A DNA stretch of 64,000 bases, from contig NZ_AP021874.1 in the NCBI RefSeq assembly GCF_009688945.1, positions 7,048,001-7,112,000 on the forward strand, given 5' to 3'. Origin of the DNA: Desulfosarcina alkanivorans (GTDB lineage Bacteria > Desulfobacterota > Desulfobacteria > Desulfobacterales > Desulfosarcinaceae). The position numbers and the translations under genes were made by a program. The stretch's first letter is position 1. Each line of letters starts with the position of its first letter. The notes beneath the pieces were generated by a model. It saw only the letters and a list, made by a program, of their open reading frames with translations. It was not told where the DNA came from and did no database searches. Shown piece by piece: positions 33,179 to 41,401 of this stretch.

Positions 33179-35092
33179 TTATTGGCGTTTTCTGAGTTGT
33201 CGGATATCCCCTACCCGAATGGTGACATGAGTGGCATCAAAGTACTCTATCAGAGGTATCACATATTTACGGGAAGCTCCAGTCATATCCTTGAAGGTCG
33301 GCGTGGAGATCTCACCGTTTTTCAGGATGTAGGCCACCAGTTCGTCCTTCAGTTTTTCAATGGTGGCGTGGTCGTAATAAAGGTCCTCTTTGACCTTGAC
33401 CAGCTCTCCCTCGCCGACGAGAAGTTCCAGGACGCCCCTGGCCGGTTTGGGATCCACGTCCAGGCGCTTGACGATATCCCTGAAATAGGGCGGTGTCAGC
33501 CCGCTTTGCCGGTAGGTGTCCACGATCTGCTGTTTGAGCGCCTTCTCGTCCACCTGCAGGGACACGGTGTGGGACGCCAGCCGGACCGTATCGTCTTCCA
33601 GCGCCAGCTGCCGGTCCTTGATCATCCGGTTGAGCACCAGGGTGAACAGTTTGCTGCCGGCGTTGCGCGGGAATTTGGATTTCAACTCCTCTTTGGAAAT
33701 ACCCGGTTTGAGGGGATTGTTGCTGTGGTATTGCGCCAGAACGTCCTGGCTCAATTGCTTCAGCCCGTCAAAGACGGCCAGGTGGATGTAGGTCCGGTTC
33801 TCCTTGTCCGCCAGCAGGATGGTCTGGCTGCTGAGCATGGCGGCAATTGCGGTCTCCAGCGCCTTGGCCGGCAGGTTGGTCATCAGGAGCAGCTGGGCGA
33901 AATTGACCCCGGCCGGCCCGGCCATGCGGGCATGGTAGTCGATGATGCCGTCGGGGGCGGCATCGATCAGGCCCACCAGCCCGTCGATGATCTCCTGCTG
34001 GAACCGTTTGTGTTTGCCCGCAATGGGGTTGAGCACCTTGCCGCCGCCGATGGTCCGCACCGGGGAGTAGCTGCGGATCACGAAACGGTCGTCGCGAATC
34101 AGGCTGACGGGCCCGTCCAGACGGACCTGCGCCACGCAGGTGTCTCCGGGAGCCAGATCTTCCCGGTCCAGCAGGATCAGGTTTCCCATGGTTTCACTGG
34201 TGCCCGTGTGGAAGCGCACCTGGGTCCGGTTTTTGATCGGTTTTTTATTGCTCGAGAGAAAATGAAGTTCCAGGTCAACCATATAGCTGGGCGTCAGCGT
34301 GTTCTCGCGGGCCAGGATGTCTCCGCGGTTGATGGCGGTCTTTTCCAGCCCCTGGAAGTTGATGGCGGTGCGCATGCCCGCCTCGGCCGATTCCCGGCTC
34401 TGGTTGTGAACCTGGATGCCCCTGACCTTGGAGGTGGTTTTGCCCGGATAGATGATGATGGGGTCCCCGACGCTGACCTTGCCGGAAACCAGGGTGCCGG
34501 TGATTACGGTGCCAAAGCCCTTCATGGAAAAGACACGGTCTACGGGAAGCCTGAAAAGACCGGTGGTGGTGCGTTCGGGGACCGCCTGGCTCAGGGTGTC
34601 CAGCGCCTCGATGAACTGGGGAATGCCGTCCCCGGTAGCCGAAGAGACCGGTACGATCGGAGATTCTTCCAGGAAGGTGCCCACGGTGAAATCCCTGATG
34701 TCCTCGGTGACCAGTTCCAGCCACTCCTCGTCCACCATGTCGGTTTTGGTCAGCACGACCATGCCGTGCCGGACGCCCAGCAGGGAGCAGATTTCCATGT
34801 GCTCCCGGGTCTGGGGCATAACCCCTTCGTCGGCGGCGATGACCATGCTGACGATGTCGATGCCCGTGGCGCCGGCAACCATGTTCTTGACGAATTTTTC
34901 ATGGCCGGGTACGTCCACGATCCCCAGATGGCGCCCGCTGGGAAGGTCCAGCGAGGCAAAGCCCAGTTCAATGGTGATGCCCCGTTTCTGTTCTTCCTTC
35001 AGCCGGTCGGTGTTGGTGCCGGTGATGGCCTTGATCAGGCTGGTCTTTCCGTGGTCAATGTGCCCGGCGGTGCCGAGAATAATCTGTTTCAC
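33179..35092 (-). CDS. selB: Selenocysteine-specific elongation factor SelB
   Basis: 637 residues. The GTPase domain has G1 GTAGHIDHGKTS, switch I/II residues (GITIELGFASL, DVPGHEKFVKNM) and G4 TKTD. EF-Tu-like domains 2 and 3 follow, and residues from about 400 form winged-helix repeats, ending TFKDMTGASRKYVIPLIEYFD, that in SelB recognise the SECIS RNA. SelB carries Sec-tRNA to in-frame UGA codons of mRNAs having a SECIS hairpin. Its presence supports the two selenoprotein calls at 12722-13132 and 18021-19307. selA, selD and selC are not in this window. It shares the strand with the DUF2333 gene downstream. Confidence 0.95.
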   Translation of the reverse strand: MKQIILGTAGHIDHGKTSLIKAITGTNTDRLKEEQKRGITIELGFASLDLPSGRHLGIVDVPGHEKFVKNMVAGATGIDIVSMVIAADEGVMPQTREHMEICSLLGVRHGMVVLTKTDMVDEEWLELVTEDIRDFTVGTFLEESPIVPVSSATGDGIPQFIEALDTLSQAVPERTTTGLFRLPVDRVFSMKGFGTVITGTLVSGKVSVGDPIIIYPGKTTSKVRGIQVHNQSRESAEAGMRTAINFQGLEKTAINRGDILARENTLTPSYMVDLELHFLSSNKKPIKNRTQVRFHTGTSETMGNLILLDREDLAPGDTCVAQVRLDGPVSLIRDDRFVIRSYSPVRTIGGGKVLNPIAGKHKRFQQEIIDGLVGLIDAAPDGIIDYHARMAGPAGVNFAQLLLMTNLPAKALETAIAAMLSSQTILLADKENRTYIHLAVFDGLKQLSQDVLAQYHSNNPLKPGISKEELKSKFPRNAGSKLFTLVLNRMIKDRQLALEDDTVRLASHTVSLQVDEKALKQQIVDTYRQSGLTPPYFRDIVKRLDVDPKPARGVLELLVGEGELVKVKEDLYYDHATIEKLKDELVAYILKNGEISTPTFKDMTGASRKYVIPLIEYFDATHVTIRVGDIRQLRKRQ

Positions 35093-35290
35093 GTTCGATG
35101 CGCTCCGGTAGAGGGTCAGAATCTATTCTATTCGTTATATCTCGATTGAGCGATTGGGTGTTTTCCAGAAATGAGGAATTTTGTTCGAGAGCAAGGCTTG
35201 CGAGAAATTTTACCGCAGGCATCGTGTTGATATTCCGAGGATAAAATTTCGAGTATAACGCAGATATCGGACAAAATTGCCATTTCCGGT

Positions 35291-35461
35291 TTATTTTTTA
35301 CGGTTTCTAAGATACTCGGCGAAATAGGCCAGCCCCACCAGGATGATGCCCAGGCCGGCCACGTAGATGATGTTGGCGTCGGGGTAGAACATGCGGGAGA
35401 GGATGACGGCAAAACCCGCCCCCAGGATGGCCCTGATGACGAAAATATGAAATTGGGTCAA
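35291..35461 (-). CDS. Small two-span membrane protein
   Basis: 56 residues with two hydrophobic segments (IRAILGAGFAVILSRMFY and IIYVAGLGIILVGLAYFAEYL) joined by a short loop, ending in a basic tail RNRKK (positive-inside). The TTG at 35461 is chosen because AGAGGT lies six bases upstream; a TTG six codons earlier (35479) is the alternative. No family is recognised. It lies upstream of selB on the same strand, separated by about 200 bp. Confidence 0.6.
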   Translation of the reverse strand: MTQFHIFVIRAILGAGFAVILSRMFYPDANIIYVAGLGIILVGLAYFAEYLRNRKK

Positions 35462-35857
35462 GATATTACCTCTTTCCAAACGGGTGGTTAGCGAGATGAT
35501 GGATGCCAGGTAAGGGTATATTAGAAGGCAAAGCAGGTCAATACTGTCGGGTTGGTAAAAAAACCGATAGCTGCGTTACGCTTCATCCCCCGTCACTACC
35601 GCATCGCGTAAGTAGTTCGCATTCTTAGGGATTCGAAAACCCTGATCAGGGCTTTTTTATGAACCCTTCGGATAGGCGACGTTTTTACGAAGCCGTCAAT
35701 ACCTGCGGGAATACACCGGTATCATGATGAAATCCGCCGGTCCGGGGTTCCCGGCCGCCGGTCGGCGGTTGCCCCTCCCGATGTGAAATTTTTTCAGGCG
35801 TCATCGAAATTATGGTTGAAATGGGGCAGGTGATCTGGTAGAAAAAATGATTCTTAT

Positions 35858-35934
35858 GGTGGGTGTAGCTCAGTTGGTAGAGCATCAGGTTGTGGCCCTG
35901 AGGGTCGTGGGTTCAAGCCCCATCACTCACCCCA
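35858..35934 (+). tRNA. tRNA-His (GTG)
   Basis: Cloverleaf with acceptor stem GTGGGTG / CACTCAC, D arm TAGCTCAGTTGGTAGAGC, anticodon loop TTGTGGC (anticodon GTG at 35892-35894), T arm with GGTTCAAGCC, and an encoded CCA. The extra G at position -1 (35858) opposite C73 is the identity element of tRNA-His. Confidence 0.95.
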
Positions 35935-35944
35935 TAAAAATCAA

Positions 35945-35984
35945 AAGGCCATTGCAGCGTACCCCGTTGCAGTGGCCTCTTTGT
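35945..35984 (+). terminator. Rho-independent terminator after tRNA-His
   Basis: AGGCCATTGCA and TGCAGTGGCCT form a stem around a GCGTACCCCGT-type loop, followed by CTTTGTTT. It lies 11 bp past the tRNA CCA end. Confidence 0.7.
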
Positions 35985-36000
35985 TTAGATCGCCTTCCGG

Positions 36001-36822
36001 TTAAAATGTACGCACATCCCCCGGCTGCATGTCGATGACCTCGGTGGAGGACCCGGCCAGGCCTTTTTCGAGCTGGTCAGGGGTGCCTTTGAGCAGTCCG
36101 AAGGTTCCGTAGTGCATGGGGACCACCTTTGGCGATTTCAGATAATTCCGGACAGCAAAGGCCGCATGGTCAGGGTCCATGGTAAAATGGCCGCCGATGG
36201 GCAGCAGGGCGAGGTCGGGCCGGTAGTATTCGCCGATAAAGGCCATGTCTCCGAACACTCCCGTATCGCCGGCATGGTAGATGGTAAACCCGTTTTCCAG
36301 CTGGATGATATAGCCGCAGGGCTCGCCGCCCGGGTGAACCGTCTTTTCCTTGCTCGCAGGGTCGGTGTGCACCACCTCCGAGCTGTGCTCCGCGTGCACC
36401 ATGGTGATCCGAATGCCTTCACCCAGCGGGGTGATCGGGCCGCTTTTGTTGAAGCGGATCAAACGCTCGTAAGGCACCCAGCCCAGGGCGGCGAAGGTAT
36501 GGCCCATGTCGGCGTTCATGGCCACCTTGGCCCCGTAGGTTTTGGAGATGGCCGCCGTATCGCCCACATGGTCGCCGTGACCGTGGGTGACCAGAATCAG
36601 GTCCACCTGTTTCAGTTTGGCCAGGTCCTTTAGGGCTTCGGGCGTTTTGGGGTTTTTGGTGATGAAGGGGTCGATCAGGATCACCTTGCCCCCCGGCGTC
36701 GTAATCTTGAATGCCGACTGGCCGAACCACTGGATCTCGACCGCATGGGCCGAAGAGACGGTCAGCACCGCAAAAGCACCAACCATCAGCAGGTATGGGG
36801 TTAATTGTTTAATTATTATCAT
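36001..36822 (-). CDS. Metal-dependent hydrolase, beta-lactamase fold (UPF0173/UlaG-like), exported
   Basis: 273 residues. A signal peptide is visible (LTPYLLMVGAFAVLTVSSAHA). The mature part has the MBL motif THGHGDHVGD, further ligands in VHAEHSS and HAGDTGVFGDM, and the family-typical GGHFTMDP and VPMHYGTF. This is the UPF0173-type metal-dependent hydrolase family, here with an export signal, so probably periplasmic. The substrate is unknown. The ATG at 36822 follows GGGAGAAG; the longer in-frame extension is not credible. It converges with tRNA-His. Confidence 0.82.
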   Translation of the reverse strand: MIIIKQLTPYLLMVGAFAVLTVSSAHAVEIQWFGQSAFKITTPGGKVILIDPFITKNPKTPEALKDLAKLKQVDLILVTHGHGDHVGDTAAISKTYGAKVAMNADMGHTFAALGWVPYERLIRFNKSGPITPLGEGIRITMVHAEHSSEVVHTDPASKEKTVHPGGEPCGYIIQLENGFTIYHAGDTGVFGDMAFIGEYYRPDLALLPIGGHFTMDPDHAAFAVRNYLKSPKVVPMHYGTFGLLKGTPDQLEKGLAGSSTEVIDMQPGDVRTF

Positions 36823-37068
36823 GTGCTTCTCCCTGTATCTTTTTCTGATTTTACGTGTGCCACATTGTGATAGGGGTAATTGTAAGCGCGTAACGGCCAT
36901 TGTCCACACCGTTTTGGTCAGAAGGGGCAATCAGTCTTCGTTTGAAAAGGCTTTTCCTGCGATTCACCAGTTTTTATAACTATGAATTGAAATTTAGGCC
37001 GAAAGTGGGTAATGAAGATACAGCTTGTCGCCAACCAATGCGAAACCATTGGCCGAACATGGAAATAC

Positions 37069-37142
<74 letters not shown>

Positions 37143-37146
<4 letters not shown>

Positions 37147-37201
37147 TAAAGAAAAAAAGGGCTTACCAGCACAATTGGTAAGCCCTTTTTTTCTTTATTG
37201 G
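37143..37201 (+). terminator. Perfect 26-bp palindrome/terminator after tRNA-Arg
   Basis: The tRNA CCA begins a perfect inverted repeat: arms of 26 bp (CCAATAAAG, A-run, GGGCTTACCA and the exact reverse complement) with a 7-nt loop GCACAAT. The GC core followed by seven T is a classical terminator, and the A/T outer arms make it bidirectional. Confidence 0.85.
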
Positions 37202-37231
37202 TCAAAAAACTAAGTCAAAAAAAATCTTACC

Positions 37232-37795
37232 TTGGCGGCCTGGGTGTTCTTCAAAAAAACCATCTCGAAATACGAAGTGATCAACGACCTGGACAGCGAC
37301 CTGGTCGTTTTTTACCGGGTGCTTCAAAACCACTTGGAGGAGTTTTTAAGGCAGTTTAAATGGCTGTTGTCATCCCGTGAGTGGTTCGAGGACTGGAAGC
37401 GCCAGCAGGATGCCGGCGGGCTCACCGACATCCAACGGGCGGCCCGCTACTATTACCTGCAGCGGCTTTGTTTTGGGGGCCGGGTCAAGGGCCGGGTGTT
37501 CGGCACGGCGCCCATGCACAATCCCCGGATCAACCTGCTGCGCATGGAGGAGGAGTTGTCTGCGGTTCACCTGCGGTTGGTTGGGGTTAGTATTGAGCAC
37601 TTGTCTTGGGATGACTTTATTAGAAGGTATGACAAGCCCGGGACCCTTTTTTATTGCGATCCGCCGTATTACAAGGCGCCGTCTTATGCACATAACCTGG
37701 AGCTTTCGGATTATAACTCAACTTTCGGGGTTACGCTGAGGCTGTCACCCTGTCGCTCTTTGACAAGCCGACATATTGCAGAGCGCTTTCAATGA
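37232..37795 (+). pseudogene. Truncated D12-class DNA adenine methylase
   Basis: The central part of a Dam/D12 (M.MboIA-type) methylase is recognisable: SKYEVINDLDSDLVVFYRVLQ, RAARYYYLQRLCFGGRVKG and the catalytic DPPYYKAPSYAH. The N-terminal half with the AdoMet motif (PFxGxG) is absent, and after DYNSTFG the sequence leaves the family. The initiation codon is a TTG inside what should be the core. It is a fragment, probably from a phage or island, lying just inside the tRNA-Arg boundary. Confidence 0.75.
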
Positions 37796-37930
37796 TGGCA
37801 TCAAATATGTCTGATGCAGTTTTCTCACAATAACTGCCGATTTTTCTCAACCGCTCACCTGCAAGTGTTAATATCCGGTAGGCCTGACGCCTTGATAGAG
37901 GTGAAAGACTTTATAAAATTCAAGATTGCC

Positions 37931-38038
37931 ATGTATGATCGCCGCCATGGCGAACGTCGTCGACAAGACTCTACAGATTTCAATCCCGATGAGGAACGCC
38001 GCTCTGGTAAGGAACGCAGAAAAGCGGTGGGGAGCTAA
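37931..38038 (+). CDS. Small Arg-rich hypothetical protein
   Basis: 35 residues, with two copies of an RRxGxERR-like pattern (DRRHGERRR and RRSGKERRK). No family is recognised. The ORF could instead begin further upstream (37814). It sits between a methylase fragment and the transposase gene, so it may be a remnant. Confidence 0.25.
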   Translation: MYDRRHGERRRQDSTDFNPDEERRSGKERRKAVGS

Positions 38039-38406
38039 CGCTTGTCGGGAGTAGATATGGCCCCGCCTGGCAAGCGGATAAAAAACTTGGCGGCCGGGCA
38101 AACCGCATCGTTCCAGACAAATTCGGCATATCCAATAACAAATTCGTGAGTTGGCCCAAAGTGCATGATGGGTATGCCGATGCAGTAATTACCAACACCG
38201 GAATCATCGACAACTGTCTGGTTAAAGGTGAATACCCGGCTACTATTGATCCAAGCTTTTTTGAGGGGAAGTCTCTGGATGACATCCAGGGGATTGTGGA
38301 CGGCACACCATATATAATGGCAGCCGTCCTTTGTACGATCCGAACAGGCCGTGGGGTGCCTGTGCAACGTACATTCCGCACCCCAAGCAGCAACGATTCG
38401 ACTATT
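38035..38406 (-). CDS. Unrecognised ORF next to the transposase
   Basis: About 120 residues starting MKNSRIVAAWGAECTLHRHP with a GCHYIWC pair and an HFGPTHEFVIGY stretch. Its codon use is not clearly better than that of an opposite-strand ORF (38146-38430), so the strand is uncertain. No domain is recognised. It overlaps the final bases of the Arg-rich ORF and ends before the transposase. Confidence 0.22.
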   Translation of the reverse strand, partial: NSRIVAAWGAECTLHRHPTACSDRTKDGCHYIWCAVHNPLDVIQRLPLKKAWINSSRVFTFNQTVVDDSGVGNYCIGIPIMHFGPTHEFVIGYAEFVWNDAVCPAAKFFIRLPGGAISTPDKR

Positions 38407-38416
38407 TTTCATCGCT

Positions 38417-40081
38417 TTATGGGGCTGTGAATGTGTCAGTTGTGACGCCAAGCGCTTTCAAATACTCAAGCTGAACAGCTTTCAATGGTTTTGCCAACTG
38501 TCTGTGGTTCCCGATGGAAACGACCATGATTGAAGAGAACTTGGTCGTCATCATAAAGCTGGTCGGCTTTCTGGTTTTGCGTCGCACCCAACCGGGCAAC
38601 TCACAGTCATTGGTCTCGACATACTGGCGCATGGAACGCTCCATCAAACGCCAGATCAAAAGGGAGATCAGCAATACCAGGCCCAACACTTCGATCCGCT
38701 GGGCCTTTTTCAGAAAAATGCTGTTTACGATGGCCGGGTCCTTCAGGAAGCTGAAGTTCTTCTCGATGCCGATCTGGCTCTTGTAAAGGGAGAGCAGTTC
38801 CGGGGCGGACCAGTCGCCTTGTTGGTCCAAAAGATTCGTCAACAGGACAAAGCAACCGGCTTCTTCCCTGAGCGGTTGCACTTTTTGCGGGGCTTCCACA
38901 ACCGTCGCCGTTACGCGATATTCGTAGCGCAAAACCTTTCGGGGCTTACCGGCCGCAGGCCGGCCGCGACCGTATTTGGGGATTTTTTCAACACCAGCTT
39001 GAAGCCGGTGGTAGCTGGACGCGGATTGACGAATCAGTTTGTCTAACGCGACCTGCGCATCGGCCTGACAATAGTACACGGTGTCCGCGAGCTTTTTGCA
39101 GTCTTTTTCAAGCTGCTTGCGGTCCTGTTTCAACATGCGATCGATGCGTTTATGACGCCGCTTGTCATGCGCGCTGGAATGCACGACGATCGCCCGGTAG
39201 GTTTTTCCGTAAAGCTCGACGGTGCCGTCATAGGCCCGATAGCGGGCAACTGAGCGATTGGGGCGGTCGCGTTCTTCGGCCAGGCGGCCGATGTCGATCC
39301 AGTCATCGGCGGCCACGGCTTCACGAATGATCCGGCCGCACTCTTTGTAGGTCGCCGGCAGGCGGGTCAGAAACCAGGTCTGACGCCTGTCGGCTTTCTT
39401 CAGATTGTCCTCGGTGACAAATGCAGAGTCGGCCACATAGACGTACGCGCCCGGTTCAAGCCCGTGTCTGGCCATGTATGCGGAGATATTGGTCAGCAGT
39501 TCGTTGTTCAAGGTCTTGTCCGAAGCGTTGCCGTCCGTCGTGGTCCCCAAAATGGGGATGTTGCGGTCGACACACAGCATCGATACCAGAAACTGTTTGA
39601 GGTCCGGTCGTTTGTCCTTGCTGTAACCATAGGTGATCTCAAACGGTGGATCAACCAGATGGTAATCGCCGAATACACTCACGGAGGTCGTATCGAAATG
39701 CAGTCGTCGCGGATCGACGGCAAAAACTGTCAATGCATTCTGCGCGATCTGAGAAAACACCTTCTGGGTACCGGTCTCGAAAATCTGATCCATGGACCGG
39801 CCCAAGTTGGTATCGCAAAAGCGTTCCGGTTCGATAGCGGTGCCCAGGAGAAGCTCCGTATCCTTTTCTTCAAAAAATTCGGTCAGACGGTAAAGCGGTG
39901 TCCGTCCCGAAAGGGTGTCGAGCACCATGCCGAATACAGCCATGCCGGGGCTCAATTCCATTTGAGAACCGACCATCCGGTCGATGGTCTCCACCAGACC
40001 GATTTTTTGTGCATAAGCCTTGACGATCGGCAGATGCCTGACCTCGGTGATGGTCAAACTTTCAGTGTCAAGCGGTGGCAT
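38417..40081 (-). mobile_element. IS4/IS1634-type transposase, full-length
   Basis: 554 residues. An N-terminal DUF4277-like region (HLPIVKAYAQKIGLVETIDRMV, SPGMAVFGMVLDTLSGRTPLYR) is followed by a DDE domain: LHFDTTSVSVFGDY with the first Asp, VYVADSAFVTEDNL with the second, and the YKSQIGIEKNFSFLKDP segment with the Glu of the Y-(2)-R-like signature. This fits IS1634-like members of the IS4 group. No frameshift or stop is present, so it may be active. GC content resembles the core genome rather than the A+T-rich DNA on its upstream side. Terminal inverted repeats could not be fixed by eye. Confidence 0.85.
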
Positions 40082-40585
40082 GTCCCCTCCTTTGAACTGT
40101 TGTTGTCAAGATTGGGGGTAACGTACCAGCAACTAGTTGAAATGTCTAGGTATTTTTATTTTACAGTAAATACAATATGTTAAATCGCCTATGTGGTTAT
40201 TTTTGAACGATAAAAAATTTCCTAAAATCGATTCTCACGGGTGCGGAATGTAAGGTGCAATGTACCATAAATAGTAACCGACGGATCGGCATGACTATCT
40301 TCGAGCGTCAACAATGTGCAATTCTGCGTCTTTTTGCACAGCGATTTTGATTCAGTCCATATTTCCACTTGTAGGGAAGGATTTCAATTCATTCTGTGCA
40401 GAGGGTAGATCAGAGATTTTAATTCGAAGAAGATTCGAATTCTTAGTAGTTTTTCAAAGTGACATTAGATCTCAAAAATCGTCATAGAGTGTGATTCCCA
40501 AAAATATTTAGGCAATATTTTTTTTAAAAAAATTACCTTATTAGTCAACCTTCAAAGAATAAACCGAAAAGAAAAATAAGTAAAA
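40082..40585. other. A+T-rich intergenic region, 504 bp
   Basis: Between the transposase start and the end of the MBL gene. No ORF is supported. Base composition falls sharply to A+T-rich here, marking a change of DNA origin. Confidence 0.5.
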
Positions 40586-41401
40586 TCAAATAGCATACCC
40601 CACGGAAGTGTGTGGCCCATCAATATTGATATCGATATTTCCATTAAAAGTATATAGGAATTTAATATCCTTGTACTCCTTTTCGGCTTCTTTTAATTCC
40701 TCTGAAGGGTGGTCATAATTGTTGTTTTTGCTACAAGAAATAATAACCCAGTTAGGTTGCACATCAGTTAGGAATTCTGAAGCACATATTCCACCTTCTC
40801 TCTCGGAAAGCTTAGCTCCATGATGAGGATATTTCAATACATTTGCCTTAATACACTTTTTGTTCATACATTGCCAGACTTCACCACCGGCATCACCACC
40901 AAATAAGATTTTAAAATTTTTTGTATCGAATCGAATAACTATTGAATTATTGTTTTCTTTTTCGGGATCTACTACAAATCTGCTATATGGTGGCCAAATA
41001 ATTTTAAATTTGGCATTAAGCATATCAATATCACAATTATCTTGGTCGCTATAAGCCGGTACTAATTTTATTATCCCCATTTCTAATGCTTCGTGTATCG
41101 CTCGTTTTATACTATTTGCAGTTTTATTTTTTATGAATTTAGGATTAATAAAAATTGGCAATTTATCAATTGTATTTTTTTCTATACTACTCAATAAATG
41201 AGATATCCCAGAAATGTGATCTGTATGCCAGTGCGTAATAAAAAGAACCTTTAACTCACCAAGATCCATTATATGGGGTTTTATAGAATGCCAACATTTT
41301 AAGTCAATTAATGCAGAATGGCTATTAGGAATATTTCTTATTAAGGTCGTATCACCTTGTCCAACGTCAAAGATAGTCACCATGAATTTTTCGTTATTCA
41401 T
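40586..41401 (-). CDS. ComEC/Rec2-like metallo-beta-lactamase-fold protein
   Basis: 271 residues. It has the metal site THWHTDHISG (HxHxDH), the later ligands GGDAGGEVW and YPHHGAKLSE, and an N-terminal FDVGQGDTTLI that matches the ComEC C-terminal / MBL-fold hydrolase family. No signal peptide or membrane span is present, so it should be cytosolic. The ATG at 41401 lies inside the last codons of the upstream methylase gene (8-bp overlap), indicating coupled translation. In such a pairing a nuclease or small-molecule hydrolase role is plausible but unproved. Codon use is A+T-rich and unlike the chromosome core. Confidence 0.8.
   Translation of the reverse strand: MNNEKFMVTIFDVGQGDTTLIRNIPNSHSALIDLKCWHSIKPHIMDLGELKVLFITHWHTDHISGISHLLSSIEKNTIDKLPIFINPKFIKNKTANSIKRAIHEALEMGIIKLVPAYSDQDNCDIDMLNAKFKIIWPPYSRFVVDPEKENNNSIVIRFDTKNFKILFGGDAGGEVWQCMNKKCIKANVLKYPHHGAKLSEREGGICASEFLTDVQPNWVIISCSKNNNYDHPSEELKEAEKEYKDIKFLYTFNGNIDINIDGPHTSVGYAI

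Noticed and set aside
32930..35149. 739-codon plus-strand frame opposite selB
   Set aside because: Antisense shadow of selB, no recognisable domain.
35641..35660. CCCTGATCAGGG palindrome followed by T-run as a terminator
   Set aside because: It has the form of a terminator, but no gene on the plus strand ends upstream of it, so its role cannot be supported.
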